Source: Deinococcus aquiradiocola (GTDB lineage: Bacteria > Deinococcota > Deinococci > Deinococcales > Deinococcaceae). Taken from it: a DNA stretch of 64,000 nt. Numbering within the stretch: position 1 is the first letter of the stretch; every line of letters starts with the position of its first letter. The notes below the pieces were generated by a model that was not told the DNA's origin, did not search any database, and saw only the letters and a program-made list of their open reading frames with translations. Location: contig NZ_BMOE01000008.1 in NCBI RefSeq assembly GCF_014646915.1, positions 62,001-126,000 on the forward strand. The letters are read 5' to 3'. A program made the position numbers and the translations under genes. Of this stretch, positions 1 to 8,369 are shown piece after piece.

Positions 1-28
1 GAACAGGAGTAATAGGGCTTCCAGTGGT

Positions 29-47
29 TGCCGTTCACTGAACGGCA
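29..47. terminator. short hairpin near window edge
   Basis: Inverted repeat tgccgttc / gaacggca separated by 3 nt. It may terminate a gene that lies to the left of the window; no coding context is visible, so the role is a guess. Confidence 0.3.
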
Positions 48-72
48 CGCACCGGGCCGCAGGCAGCAGAGG

Positions 73-105
73 GGGCGCGCCATGGAATCATTCCACGGCG
101 CGCCC
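73..105. terminator. hairpin downstream of the cyclodeaminase-like gene
   Basis: Arms gggcgcgcc-a-tggaa and ttcca-c-ggcgcgccc pair with one internal mismatch around a 3-nt loop. It lies 10 nt past the stop of the minus-strand gene at 115-732, so it is probably that operon's terminator. There is no clear T-tract on the minus strand. Confidence 0.55.
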
Positions 106-114
106 TTCCCTTAT

Positions 115-732
115 TCAGGCGAGGCGGTCCTGCACCATGCGCGCCACCTGCCGCGCCGTCTCGTCGCCCGCCCGGGCCAGCGTTTCGCGTTCGTGCCGCG
201 CCGCGTCCCGCAGGTCGTCCGGGAGGCTGCCGAGGTTGATGTCCACGTTCAGCAGCGTCGCCTGCAGGGCCGCGCCGAGCAGGGCCGCGCCCGCCCCCAC
301 GTCCGACACGATGCCGCGGTGCGCGGCCACCGCCGCCTCCTGCGCGAGCTGCAGGGCGGCCAGCAGGTCACGGGCGGCGTGCAGGGGGGCGCGCGTGGCG
401 GCCTGCGCGGCCTGCGCCAGTGCCGCCTGCCGCGCGGCCTGCTCGGCGTCCGTGCCTCTGGGGAGGGCGAGGGCCGCCATGAAGCCCCCGAAGGCCGTCA
501 CGTCCGCGTCCGGATGCCCGCGCAGCGCGTCCAGCTGCGCGCGCGCCCGCGCCAGCAGGGCGTGCACGTCCGGCGTGGCGGTGCGGCGGCGCGCCGTGAC
601 CTCCAGCGCCATGCACACCAGCCCCAGCCCCAGCGCGCCCGTCACGGCCGCGACCGACCCGCCGCCCGGCGTGGGGTCGCCCGACGCCGTCCGGTCGAGC
701 AGGTCGGCGGCCGTCAGGTCCCACAGGCTCAC
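115..732 (-). CDS. cyclodeaminase/cyclohydrolase family protein (FTCD C-terminal-like)
   Basis: 205 aa, the normal length for the stand-alone domain homologous to the C-terminal half of formiminotransferase-cyclodeaminase. The family deaminates 5-formiminotetrahydrofolate or hydrolyses 5,10-methenyltetrahydrofolate in the cytoplasm. The family glycine motif DPTPGGGSVAA is at residues 19-29, and the remainder is alanine-rich and helical, as expected for this all-alpha fold. The start is GTG at 732, preceded by a GGAGG 8-9 nt away. The gene begins 31 nt after the stop of methylglyoxal synthase on the same strand, so the two are probably co-transcribed. Substrate is inferred from family only. 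Confidence 0.8.
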   Translation of the reverse strand: MSLWDLTAADLLDRTASGDPTPGGGSVAAVTGALGLGLVCMALEVTARRRTATPDVHALLARARAQLDALRGHPDADVTAFGGFMAALALPRGTDAEQAARQAALAQAAQAATRAPLHAARDLLAALQLAQEAAVAAHRGIVSDVGAGAALLGAALQATLLNVDINLGSLPDDLRDAARHERETLARAGDETARQVARMVQDRLA

Positions 733-763
733 CGGGCCGCCCTCCGAAGTTCACGGCAGGTGG

Positions 764-1186
764 TCATTCCTGGCGTTCCTCCTGCTGCACCTGCTCGCGC
801 AGCCACAGCATCAGCGCCTCGGCGCTCGCGGGGTTGGTGGCGAGCGCGATGTCGTGCACGTCGCACAGGCGCACGAGGGCGCTCACGTCCGGCTCGTGCG
901 GCTGCGCGGTGAGCGGGTCGCGGAAGAAGAACACGGCCAGCACCTGCTCGGTCGCGATCCTCGCCCCGATCTGCTGGTCGCCGCCCATCGGGCCGCTCAG
1001 GACGCGCTCCACGTTCAGCCCCGTCTGCTTCTGCAGGATGCCGCCCGTCGTGCCCGTCGCGACCAGATGAAACTGCCGCAGCACGTCCCGGTGCGACAGG
1101 GCGAACAGCGCCAGTTCGAGCTTCTTCTTGTCGTGCGCGATGAGCGCCACCTGCCGGGTGCGCGTGGACGGATGGGCGTCGGTCAT
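764..1186 (-). CDS. mgsA: methylglyoxal synthase
   Basis: 140 aa. Converts dihydroxyacetone phosphate to methylglyoxal plus phosphate, a bypass of lower glycolysis; cytoplasmic. Family landmarks are all present: ALIAHDKKK at 14-22, ATGTTG at 43-48 (phosphate binding), [11 protein letters not shown] at 64-74 containing the catalytic Asp (D70), FFRDP at 87-91 and ATNPAS at 116-121. I place the start at the ATG at 1186: a longer in-frame reading upstream lacks conserved sequence, and a CACAAT -10-like box lies 6 nt before this ATG, as in leaderless Deinococcus genes. The cyclodeaminase-like gene follows 31 nt downstream. Confidence 0.92.
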   Translation of the reverse strand: MTDAHPSTRTRQVALIAHDKKKLELALFALSHRDVLRQFHLVATGTTGGILQKQTGLNVERVLSGPMGGDQQIGARIATEQVLAVFFFRDPLTAQPHEPDVSALVRLCDVHDIALATNPASAEALMLWLREQVQQEERQE

Positions 1187-1192
1187 GCGCCG

Positions 1193-1198
1193 ATTGTG
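1193..1198 (-). promoter_or_regulatory. probable leaderless -10 box of mgsA
   Basis: CACAAT on the minus strand, 6 nt before the mgsA ATG. It differs from TANNNT in the first base but has the same geometry as the other leaderless promoters here. Confidence 0.35.
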
Positions 1199-1321
1199 GC
1201 ACACGTGCCCCGCACGGTCGGAAGGCGCGTCAGACAGCCGCCGGTGTGCGCGCCGTGAAGTCCCAAGGAATTGTCGGGAGCCGTTCAGCCGCCTGTCACG
1301 CCGTGCGGGAATCCTGAGGGC

Positions 1322-2200
1322 ATGAACTTCACCCGACCTGCCGTGCGTGCCGAACGGGGCGCGCGCCGTCCGCGTCTCTCCTGGGCACTGATCGCCCTGC
1401 TGACCGGTCCCCTGGCGGGCGCCCAGGGCATGACCGCGCAGACCATGACCGCGTCGTCCGCCGCCCCTGCGGTGTCTGGTGGCCGCGCGGTGCAGGTGCT
1501 GCCGCACAGCCGCGTCGTCACGGTCCTGAACGGCACGCCCGCGTGGTTCGTGTGCGACCGTACCGACGCGCGCAGCGTCGCCGTCCTCGGCTGGCCGGAC
1601 GCGCGCGGCCTGAGTCGCCTCACCACGTACAGCAAGACCAGACCCGGCGAGTACGTCTGGAAGTCGTACCGCGTCGGTGCGGCCGACCCCGGCGCGGGCC
1701 AGATCTACTACCCGCTCACGCCCGCCGGGACCGGCTCCGCACCGAACAACGTCCACAGCTTCAACACCGGCATGCTGGACCGCCCGGAGCAGGCGCTCAC
1801 CCCCGCCATCACCGGCGTCACCAGCAGCGAGGGGAGCGGCGAGTGCCGCTGGACCCTGAACACGCGCCTGCTCGGCTTCGACGCGCGGCGCAGCGTCCTG
1901 ATCACGCAGGCGCCCGGCGGGACGCTCACGTACCAGACCTTCGACTTCGCCGCGCCCGGCACGCCCACCCACCCGGACGGCGCGCAGCGCAGCAGCACGC
2001 CCAGCCTGACCGTGACGGGCGGCACGCGCCTCCTGACGCAGACGCAGGAGGCGTTCGTGTTCCGGAACAACGGGTACACGTACACGGTGCGCGTCGCCCG
2101 CGAGGGCCAGCCCGCCGGGGCGAGCGTCACCGTCAGCTGGGCGGGGAAGACCGTGCAGCAGGAGACGCTGACCGGCTACACGTACGCCACGCGCCGCTGA
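1322..2200 (+). CDS. secreted protein of unknown function
   Basis: 292 aa. I do not recognise the family. Residues 1-35 form a signal peptide with a long basic n-region (several Arg) followed by a hydrophobic stretch ([15 protein letters not shown]). The mature part is rich in Thr, Gly and Ser with two cysteines (WFVCDRT and GECRWTL) that could pair, which fits an exported beta-rich domain. The ATG at 1322 is preferred over an in-frame codon 51 nt upstream because it starts the signal peptide and has GAGGG just before it. It ends 24 nt from the convergent histidine-kinase gene; no strong terminator separates them. Confidence 0.65.
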   Translation: MNFTRPAVRAERGARRPRLSWALIALLTGPLAGAQGMTAQTMTASSAAPAVSGGRAVQVLPHSRVVTVLNGTPAWFVCDRTDARSVAVLGWPDARGLSRLTTYSKTRPGEYVWKSYRVGAADPGAGQIYYPLTPAGTGSAPNNVHSFNTGMLDRPEQALTPAITGVTSSEGSGECRWTLNTRLLGFDARRSVLITQAPGGTLTYQTFDFAAPGTPTHPDGAQRSSTPSLTVTGGTRLLTQTQEAFVFRNNGYTYTVRVAREGQPAGASVTVSWAGKTVQQETLTGYTYATRR

Positions 2201-2224
2201 CCTGAGGAAACGCCCGGACCGGGA

Positions 2225-3571
2225 TCAGTCGTTGGCGACGCCGGTCGCGAGAGGGAAGCGCAGCGTGGCGCGCGTGCCGCCCAGCGGGGACGCTTCCAGC
2301 GCCACCTCGCCGCCATGCGCGAGCATCAGGGCGCGCACCACCGCGAGGCCCAGACCGGTGCCGCCACTGTCGCGCGAGCGGGACGTTTCGAGCCGCACGA
2401 AGTTCTCGAAGACGCGTTCGCGTTCCACCTCGGGAATGCCGGGACCGTCGTCGTCCACGTGCACGCACAGGCCACGGCTGGCGTGCGGGGCCTGCACCGT
2501 GAGGTGCACGCGGCTGCGCGCGTGCTTGAAGGCGTTCTCGGTGAGGTTCACGAACACCTGCCGCAGCCGGTCCGGGTCGGCCCGCAGGGGCGTCTCCTCG
2601 CCCAGCACCTCCACGTGGATGGCGCGGTCGGCGCGGGCCGCCTGGATGTCGTCCGCGACGGCGCGCAGCATGGAGAGCGTCTGCACCTGCCGGGGCTGCA
2701 CGGTCAGGCGGCCCGCGTCCGCGAGCGACAGGGTCCGCAGGTCCGCCACGAGGCGCGTGAGCAGCTGCGTCTGTGCGGACAGCTGCAGCACCTGCTCCTG
2801 ATCGAGCGGGTAGATGCCGTCCTCGATGGCGTCCAGCCGGGCCTGCATCACGGTGAGCGGCGTGCGGAGCTCGTGCGCGATGGACGCGACCGTGTCGCGC
2901 CGCTCCTGTTCGAGCACCTCCAGGCCCTGCGCCATCACGTTGAAGTTCCGGGCGAGTTCGGTCGTCTCGCGGTCGCCGGGCAGCAGGCGCGCGCGGGCGC
3001 TCAGGTCACCCGCCGCGACGTGCATGGCCGCCTCCGACACGGCGCTGATGGGCCGCGCGATGCGGCGCGCGAGGAGCGCGGCGAGCAGCATGCCGAACAG
3101 GGCCGACACGAGGCTCGCGCCGCGCAGGCTCTCGCCCACGTCGCGCAGGAAGTTGCGGGCGCGGCTGGCGGGAGAGAACTTCATGCGGCGGATCTGGTCC
3201 ACGGTCAGGACCGGCCCGATCAGGGTGGGGTGCGTGAAGGTCGAGGTGGTGAGCGGCCCGAGCGGCAGGAGGGGCGTGCACGGCGCGAAGCACGGTGTGG
3301 CCGCCGTGCCTGCCGGGGCGGGTACGGGCGGGGCGCTGCTCCGGTCACGGAACTGTTCGCGCAGTTCGGGCGGCAGGCGGTTGATCTGGCGCTGCACCAC
3401 GAGGTTCGAGAAGAACAGCATGCTGACGCCCGTGACCGCGACCGCCAGCAGCATGCCGACCAGCAGCGTGCCGAGCACGCTCCACGACGCGGACTGCAGG
3501 CGTGCGAGCAGCTGGAAGCGGCCCGTCCCGGGGGGCGCTTCCGGCGGCCGGACGCGTGGCGGGAGGCTCAA
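2225..3571 (-). CDS. two-component sensor histidine kinase
   Basis: 448 aa. Membrane kinase that autophosphorylates and passes phosphate to the adjacent regulator. Order: TM helix at about 31-58; a roughly 90-residue extracytoplasmic sensor region with a Cys pair (PCFAPC, 93-98); TM at about 150-170; HAMP at 168-222; HisKA with phospho-acceptor His233 in SIAHELRTPL; HATPase with N-box NLTENAFKHA, DDDGPGIP and GGTGLGLAVV. I choose the TTG at 3571, which overlaps the regulator stop as TTGA, over a longer unconserved Arg/Pro-rich N-terminal reading. Signal unknown; the divergent TolC genes suggest envelope or efflux stress (inference). Confidence 0.88.
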   Translation of the reverse strand: MSLPPRVRPPEAPPGTGRFQLLARLQSASWSVLGTLLVGMLLAVAVTGVSMLFFSNLVVQRQINRLPPELREQFRDRSSAPPVPAPAGTAATPCFAPCTPLLPLGPLTTSTFTHPTLIGPVLTVDQIRRMKFSPASRARNFLRDVGESLRGASLVSALFGMLLAALLARRIARPISAVSEAAMHVAAGDLSARARLLPGDRETTELARNFNVMAQGLEVLEQERRDTVASIAHELRTPLTVMQARLDAIEDGIYPLDQEQVLQLSAQTQLLTRLVADLRTLSLADAGRLTVQPRQVQTLSMLRAVADDIQAARADRAIHVEVLGEETPLRADPDRLRQVFVNLTENAFKHARSRVHLTVQAPHASRGLCVHVDDDGPGIPEVERERVFENFVRLETSRSRDSGGTGLGLAVVRALMLAHGGEVALEASPLGGTRATLRFPLATGVAND

Positions 3572-4254
3572 CCGCTCTCCGACAGGCGGTACCCGACGCC
3601 GCGCACCGTCTGCAGCAGGCCCGTGCCTCCGGCCGCCTCCAGCTTGCGGCGGGCGCTGGCGAGGTGTGCGTCCACCACGCGTTCCAGCGCCTCGGATTCC
3701 GGGAGGGCGGCGGCGAGCAGTTCGGCGCGCGTGAAGGCGCGGCCCGGCGTGGCCGCCATGCACGCCAGCAGCCGGAACTCGGCGGGCGTCAGGGACAGCA
3801 CGTGACCGTCCAGGCGCGCGAGGACCGCGCCCGTGTCGATCTCCAGGTCCGCGATGCGGTACACCTGCGGCGCGCCTCCGTCCGTGCGGGCGGACGTGCG
3901 GCGCAGCACGGCCTTGACGCGCGCCATCACCTCGCGCGGCCGGAAGGGCTTCACGACGTAGTCGTCCGCGCCGAACTCCAGGCCGAGCACCTGGTCCGTC
4001 TCCTCGGCGCGGGCCGTGACGAGGATCACGGGCGTCTGACCGTCGGCCCGCACGGCCTTCAGGACGTCCATGCCGCTCAGGCCGGGGAGCATCAGGTCCA
4101 GCAGCAGCAGGTCGGGCCGGGCGGCGCGGTACAGGCTGAGGGCGGCCTTGCCGTCGGCGGCCTTCTCGACGCGGTGTCCTTCCTGCTTGAGGTAGGCTTC
4201 CAGCACCGCCGCGATCTGCGGTTCATCTTCGACGACCAGGACGAGTGCGCTCAT
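3568..4254 (-). CDS. OmpR/PhoB-family response regulator
   Basis: 228 aa. Receiver domain 1-115 with acidic pocket E9/D10, phospho-acceptor Asp53 (LLLLDLMLPG) and Lys102 (VKPFRP). The C-terminal winged helix at about 130-225 carries LSLTPAEFRLL and VRGVGYRL. Its stop overlaps the start of the sensor kinase (TTGA), implying translational coupling and a cognate pair. The ATG at 4254 sits 6 nt after a TACCAT -10 box, so the mRNA is probably leaderless. The gene is divergent from the TolC-like gene at 4369, making that gene the obvious candidate target. Confidence 0.9.
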   Translation of the reverse strand: MSALVLVVEDEPQIAAVLEAYLKQEGHRVEKAADGKAALSLYRAARPDLLLLDLMLPGLSGMDVLKAVRADGQTPVILVTARAEETDQVLGLEFGADDYVVKPFRPREVMARVKAVLRRTSARTDGGAPQVYRIADLEIDTGAVLARLDGHVLSLTPAEFRLLACMAATPGRAFTRAELLAAALPESEALERVVDAHLASARRKLEAAGGTGLLQTVRGVGYRLSESG

Positions 4255-4260
4255 GAGGGT

Positions 4261-4266
4261 ATGGTA
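4261..4266 (-). promoter_or_regulatory. leaderless -10 box of the response-regulator gene
   Basis: TACCAT on the minus strand, 6 nt before the ATG at 4254 (TANNNT-N6-ATG). Confidence 0.5.
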
Positions 4267-4291
4267 GGCCGGATCGGAGAAGGTTTGTCTC

Positions 4292-4319
4292 AGATTCCGC
4301 GCGTCTCTTCGCTGAATCT
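4292..4319. promoter_or_regulatory. inverted repeat between regulator and TolC genes
   Basis: agattc and gaatct, 16 nt apart, in the 114-bp divergent intergenic region. It could be the binding site of the adjacent response regulator, but only 6 bp per arm match. Confidence 0.25.
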
Positions 4320-4368
4320 TCACACGGACTCCACCAAGCCTTCGTGCCCTGCTGGGAGGATGCCAGGT

Positions 4369-5955
4369 ATGACCCGCCTGCCGCCCCGACTTCCGCTGCT
4401 GGCCCTGCTGCCTGCCCTGCTGTTCGGGGCGGGGCTGAGTCCGGCCCTGGCGCAGACGGCCGCGCCCACCAGCCCGGCCACCGCTCCGACCCCTGCCGCT
4501 CCGTCCCCCGCCACAACCGCCCCGGCCCCGGCGACCCCGGCCACGACCCCTCCGGCCACTCCCGCGCCCACCACCCCCACTCCGGCAGAGGCGGCCCCCG
4601 CCACGCCTGCCACCCCGGCGGCCCCGCCCACCCCAGCCACACCTGTCCCCGCGTCCACCGACACCACCCCCGCTCCCTTCACCCTGCAGGACGCCCTGAA
4701 CGGCGTGACGGCCAGTGCCAGCTACCGGCAACTGCAGCTGACGCTCGCGGCCGCGCAGGCCCAGGCGCAGGCCGCGCAGGCCAGCACCGGCTTCACGGCC
4801 GGCGTGAGCGGCAGCCTGAACACCACCGCGACCGGCAGCACCGACACCGCCGGCGCCAGCACCTCCACGTCCGCCAGCGTCACCGCGACCGCCAGTCTGC
4901 CCGTCCTGCCGTGGGCGACCGCGAACCTGAACGCCCAGACGGCCGCCCGCGCGTACAGCGTCGCGCAGGTCACGTTCGCGCAGGCCACCGCCGCCCTCAG
5001 GAGCAGCGCCGAGCAGGCGTACGGGCGGGCTGTGACCGCGCAGCTGAACCTGGAGATCGCGGGCGCGAACCTCACGCTCACCGAGCGGCAACTCGCGCAG
5101 GTGACGGCCTTCCAGGCGAACAACAACGCCACCGTGCAGAGCGTCCAGACCGCGCAGGCCGCCGTGCAGACCGCGCAGACGGCCCTGCAGAGCGCCCGGA
5201 ACGAACTGGGGTCCGCCCGGCAGGCGCTCGGTACCCTGACGGGCCGCGACCTGAGCGCGGCCACCTTCAGCACCGACCTGGGCGGCATGCTCGCCCTGAC
5301 GGCCCTCCCGACCGTGCAGGCCGCGCAGGTGGCCGCGCAGGCTTTCAGTCCCGCGCTCGCCAGCGCGCAGAAGGCCGTCACGGACGCGCAGGCGAGCGTC
5401 ACGACCGCCCAGCGTGCCCGCCGCCTGCCGGACGCGACGCTCAGCGCCCAGTACGGCCCCGGCACCAGCAGCGCCCGCACCGGCCTGAGCGGCAGCCTGA
5501 ACCTGCAGTCGGGCGTCGCCAGCGCCAGCTACACGCAGGGCTTCGGGAGCAGCGGCGCGGCGTCGTCCCTGGCGCTGGGCCTGAGCGCGAACTTCAACGT
5601 GCTCGACCCGGCTGCCGACGGCACCCTGAAGGTCGCGCAGCTGCAGCTGCAGCAGGCGCAGGCGGCCGTGCAGGTGCAGACGGCCACCGTCAGCCAGAAC
5701 GTGCAGGACGCGTACGACGCCGCGCAGGTCGCCGCGCAGGCGATCTCTGCCCGGCAGACGAGCGTCACGGCGTACACCACCGCCCTGGACACCGTGCAGG
5801 CGCGCCTCGCGGTGGGCCTCTCCACCGAGACGGACCTCCTGAACGCCCGGATCGCGCTCGCGCAGGCGAAACGCGACCTGAACACCGCGCAGATCACGGC
5901 CCTGACGAGCGCCGCGCAGCTCGCCGCCCTGACCGGCCTGACGGGAGCGCCCTGA
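4369..5955 (+). CDS. TolC-family outer-membrane channel protein with Pro/Ala/Thr-rich N-terminal segment
   Basis: 528 aa. TolC-like outer-membrane component of efflux or secretion systems. The signal peptide is residues 1-28 (LLALLPALLFGAGLSPALAQ). It is followed by about 75 residues of almost pure Ala/Pro/Thr, an unusual flexible linker for this family, and then two TolC repeats of long Ala/Gln/Thr-rich helices from about residue 105. The start is the ATG at 4369, with GGGAGG 9 nt upstream; the in-frame ATG at 4360 is too close to that site. A second, shorter TolC-like gene follows 89 nt downstream, so the two probably form an operon. The divergent two-component system is a likely regulator. 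Confidence 0.82.
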   Translation: MTRLPPRLPLLALLPALLFGAGLSPALAQTAAPTSPATAPTPAAPSPATTAPAPATPATTPPATPAPTTPTPAEAAPATPATPAAPPTPATPVPASTDTTPAPFTLQDALNGVTASASYRQLQLTLAAAQAQAQAAQASTGFTAGVSGSLNTTATGSTDTAGASTSTSASVTATASLPVLPWATANLNAQTAARAYSVAQVTFAQATAALRSSAEQAYGRAVTAQLNLEIAGANLTLTERQLAQVTAFQANNNATVQSVQTAQAAVQTAQTALQSARNELGSARQALGTLTGRDLSAATFSTDLGGMLALTALPTVQAAQVAAQAFSPALASAQKAVTDAQASVTTAQRARRLPDATLSAQYGPGTSSARTGLSGSLNLQSGVASASYTQGFGSSGAASSLALGLSANFNVLDPAADGTLKVAQLQLQQAQAAVQVQTATVSQNVQDAYDAAQVAAQAISARQTSVTAYTTALDTVQARLAVGLSTETDLLNARIALAQAKRDLNTAQITALTSAAQLAALTGLTGAP

Positions 5956-6044
5956 CCCACACGCCCGCCACCGCCCGACCACCCCACCCCGACCACCCGG
6001 CACGCTGACCCGCCCAGCACCGCCGCGCCCGCCCCGGAGGCCCC

Positions 6045-7097
6045 ATGAACCCGCGACCCGCCCACACCCGCCCGCACCTGACCGCCCCCACCGTCCTTCT
6101 GACCGCCTTTCTCGCCGTGACGACCGCGCACGCCCAGGCCGCCACCAGCATCACGCTGCCCGCCGCCGTCGCCTCCGCCCTGACCGCCGGGTCCACCGTC
6201 CGTGACGCGCAGGCGGGCGTCACGTCCGCCGCCAGCACCCTCAGGGCCGTGCAGGCCGACCCCTCCACCCTCGCGGGCGCGCTGCTCTCCGCGCAGCAGG
6301 ACAGCACCCTCGCGCAGGCGCAGCTCACGCAGGCCCGCCTGACCGCCACCCAGAACGCCGTCACCGCCTACACCGCCCTCTACCAGACGCAGGAACAGAT
6401 CACCCTCCAGCAGCTCCAGATTCAGGTGGACACCAAGAACCTGCAGGTCGCTCAGGTGAAACTCAGCACCAGAAACGGCACCGCCCTCGACGTGCAGAAC
6501 GCCCAGAACACCCTGAACAGCAGCCGCCAGGCCCTGCAGGACGCCCAGGCGCAACTCCTCGTGAACAGCCAGAAGCTCGCGAACGTGATCGGCAGGCCCG
6601 GCACGTACACGGCCGCCGCGCCCGCCACGCCGCCCGCCGTGCGCGCCAACACCACCCTCAGCAGCACGTACGCCGCCCTGCTGAAGGACCGACAGGCGGT
6701 CGAGACGGCCACCCTGAACGTCAAACTCGCCGACAACGAATTCACGGCCCGCGTCACGCTCGACCAGGCGCGCACCACCCTCGCGAGCGCGCAGAGCACC
6801 CTCGCCACCGACCAGAAGACGTACCTGACGACGCTCGCCACCGCGCAGAGCAGCGCCGAGGCCGCGCAGGCCAGCTACCAGACGGCCCTGCAGGCCGAAG
6901 CGAACGCCCAGACCAGCTACAAGCAGGACGCCGTGCGCCTCCAGAGCGGCACGATCAGCGCCGTCGCGCTGCTGCAGAGCCAGCTGACCCTCAAGAAAGC
7001 GCAGTACGCCCGCGCGCAGGCGCTCGTGGCGCTCTGGCAGTCGCTCGCAGCGCTCAGCACCGCCAGCGGCCAGGACGCCACCGGCCTCGCCAGGTAA
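6045..7097 (+). CDS. short TolC-like outer-membrane efflux protein
   Basis: 350 aa, shorter than canonical TolC proteins (about 420-490). Signal peptide 1-31 (TVLLTAFLAVTTAHAQA). The rest is long amphipathic helices rich in Ala, Gln and Thr with recurring TAQ/TLA patterns, as in the TolC alpha-barrel, and ends with the typical ARAQALVALWQSLAAL helix. Part of one repeat seems to be missing between residues 185 and 225, so the trimer pore may be built differently; that is inference from length. SD-like CGGAGG lies upstream. A perfect 16-bp stem terminator follows 11 nt past the stop. Confidence 0.75.
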   Translation: MNPRPAHTRPHLTAPTVLLTAFLAVTTAHAQAATSITLPAAVASALTAGSTVRDAQAGVTSAASTLRAVQADPSTLAGALLSAQQDSTLAQAQLTQARLTATQNAVTAYTALYQTQEQITLQQLQIQVDTKNLQVAQVKLSTRNGTALDVQNAQNTLNSSRQALQDAQAQLLVNSQKLANVIGRPGTYTAAAPATPPAVRANTTLSSTYAALLKDRQAVETATLNVKLADNEFTARVTLDQARTTLASAQSTLATDQKTYLTTLATAQSSAEAAQASYQTALQAEANAQTSYKQDAVRLQSGTISAVALLQSQLTLKKAQYARAQALVALWQSLAALSTASGQDATGLAR

Positions 7098-7108
7098 CGC
7101 CCGAACAG

Positions 7109-7148
7109 AGGAGGCGCCCCCGGAGCGTGACTTCCGGGGGCGCCTCCT
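7109..7148 (+). terminator. strong hairpin terminator after TolC pair
   Basis: Perfect 16-bp inverted repeat aggaggcgcccccgga / tccgggggcgcctcct with an 8-nt loop, 11 nt past the stop of the second TolC-like gene. Confidence 0.8.
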
Positions 7149-7229
7149 GTCCTGCTGCGCCCGGGGGGCGTCACACGGGTTCCGTCCGGTCAGCCCGGCA
7201 GGTGGTTCAGGCCCGACGGACCGGAGATC

Positions 7230-7458
7230 ATACGGTGTTGATCCGATTCCAGGGATGCCGGGAACAGCACCGACATCCCTTCTTGGGCAGAACGGACGCT
7301 CTACAGGACGCCTGCCCGCTTCTTGGGCAAAACAGCGCCCTGCAGGACGCTTGCCCGCTTCCACCTCCTCAACACCGGACTTGTTGGTGCTCGCGGTCGG
7401 GCGGCGGCTTCGCGTTCCGCTCGGCTGAACTCTACAAGTTCAGCTCAAAACCGTATCA
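7230..7458. repeat. MITE-like inverted-repeat element, copy 1 (long form)
   Basis: About 229 bp, non-coding, closely related to 36082-36249. Ends are the imperfect inverted repeat atacggtgttga (7230-7241) and tcaaaaccgtat (7445-7456). It contains a 40-nt unit in tandem (7279-7318 and 7319-7357, starting cttcttgggc), single in copy 2, and near the right end a hairpin gctgaact/agttcagc (7424-7444). On the minus strand its right end reads TGATACGG, and that TGA is the stop codon of the SDR gene. The DNA is less G+C-rich than its surroundings. No transposase is encoded. Confidence 0.72.
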
Positions 7459-8133
7459 CACGTCCGGGTAGATCTTCAGTTCCGTGAGGTGCGCGCGTGG
7501 GGGGCGCGTCAGGGCGTGCGCGATGCTCTGCGCCATGCCGCGCGGGTCGATGGTCGCCTCCCACGTCATGCCCGCCTCCCGGTTGGTGGGCGTGTCGATG
7601 GCGCCCATCGGGTACACCACGCACCCCCGGACGCCCTTGCCTTTCAGTTCGTCGTGCAGGCTCAGCACGTATGCCGCGACGGCCGCCTTGCTGGCCGTGT
7701 ACAGCGCGGCGCCCTTGCCGCTCATGCGGGCCGCCTGCGCGGCACTGACGCCCACGATCATGCCTTCCTTCTGCTTGAGCATGTGCGGCAGCACGCCCTG
7801 CACCGCGTGGAAGAGGGTCGTCATGTTGGCGGTCATCATGCCGTTCAGGTCGTCGGGCGTGGCCTTATGGGCGTCCTGCATGCCGTACGCGCCGACCGTG
7901 TGCACCAGCGCGTCCACCTTGTGCCTGCGCAGCTCCTCGATGCTGGCGGGGTCGGACAGGTCGAGGTCCAGCACCTCGGTGGCCGGGACGCGGTCCTCGG
8001 CACGTTTGAGGCTCTCGCCGCGCCCGACCAGAATGAGTTCCGCGCCTGCGTCCACGAGTTCCTGCGCGACGGCGGTGGCCAGCGCCCCGCCCGCTCCGGT
8101 CAGCATGATGGTGGTTCCGCTCAAGTTCGCCAT
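7456..8133 (-). CDS. short-chain dehydrogenase/reductase
   Basis: 225 aa. Classical-type SDR: Rossmann nucleotide motif TGAGGAL at 12-18, catalytic Ser130 and YxxxK at Tyr145/Lys149 (YTASK). NAD(P)-dependent oxidoreductase of unknown substrate, cytoplasmic, somewhat shorter than the usual 240-260 aa. Start is the ATG at 8133, which lies 6 nt after TACGCT (leaderless arrangement); a longer reading upstream adds an unconserved segment. The stop codon TGA at 7456-7458 is provided by the terminal bases of the inverted-repeat element, so the last residues (TELKIYPDV) abut the repeat. Confidence 0.82.
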   Translation of the reverse strand: MANLSGTTIMLTGAGGALATAVAQELVDAGAELILVGRGESLKRAEDRVPATEVLDLDLSDPASIEELRRHKVDALVHTVGAYGMQDAHKATPDDLNGMMTANMTTLFHAVQGVLPHMLKQKEGMIVGVSAAQAARMSGKGAALYTASKAAVAAYVLSLHDELKGKGVRGCVVYPMGAIDTPTNREAGMTWEATIDPRGMAQSIAHALTRPPRAHLTELKIYPDV

Positions 8134-8139
8134 GCGTTC

Positions 8140-8145
8140 AGCGTA
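8140..8145 (-). promoter_or_regulatory. leaderless -10 box of SDR gene
   Basis: TACGCT on the minus strand, 6 nt before the ATG at 8133. Confidence 0.45.
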
Positions 8146-8238
8146 CCCGGAATGCGGCAGGGCGGCGTGATGGAAAAGTTCAGGGAGCGTTGGTGCGCCG
8201 CCCCCAGCCTGCACGGGCGGAGGGAGTGCAGGAACAAC

Positions 8239-8280
8239 GGGCGAGGGGCGGCCCGTCCAGCGCCGGGGCCGCCCCTCGCC
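8239..8280 (-). terminator. hairpin terminator of hydrolase gene
   Basis: Inverted repeat gggcgaggggcggccc / ggggccgcccctcgcc around a 10-nt loop, about 90 nt past the stop of the minus-strand alpha/beta hydrolase. Confidence 0.6.
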
Positions 8281-8369
8281 TGCTCGTTTCTGCCCGGGGT
8301 GACGAGCCGCGCGTCACCCGTCCGCTCCGGCTCCCGCCGGTCAGGACATCGACCTGACCGGCCTTCGCG

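Noticed and set aside
3502..4368. Plus-strand frame running into the TolC gene from upstream
   Set aside because: Overlaps the response regulator and kinase on the other strand; the signal peptide and SD fix the TolC start at 4369.
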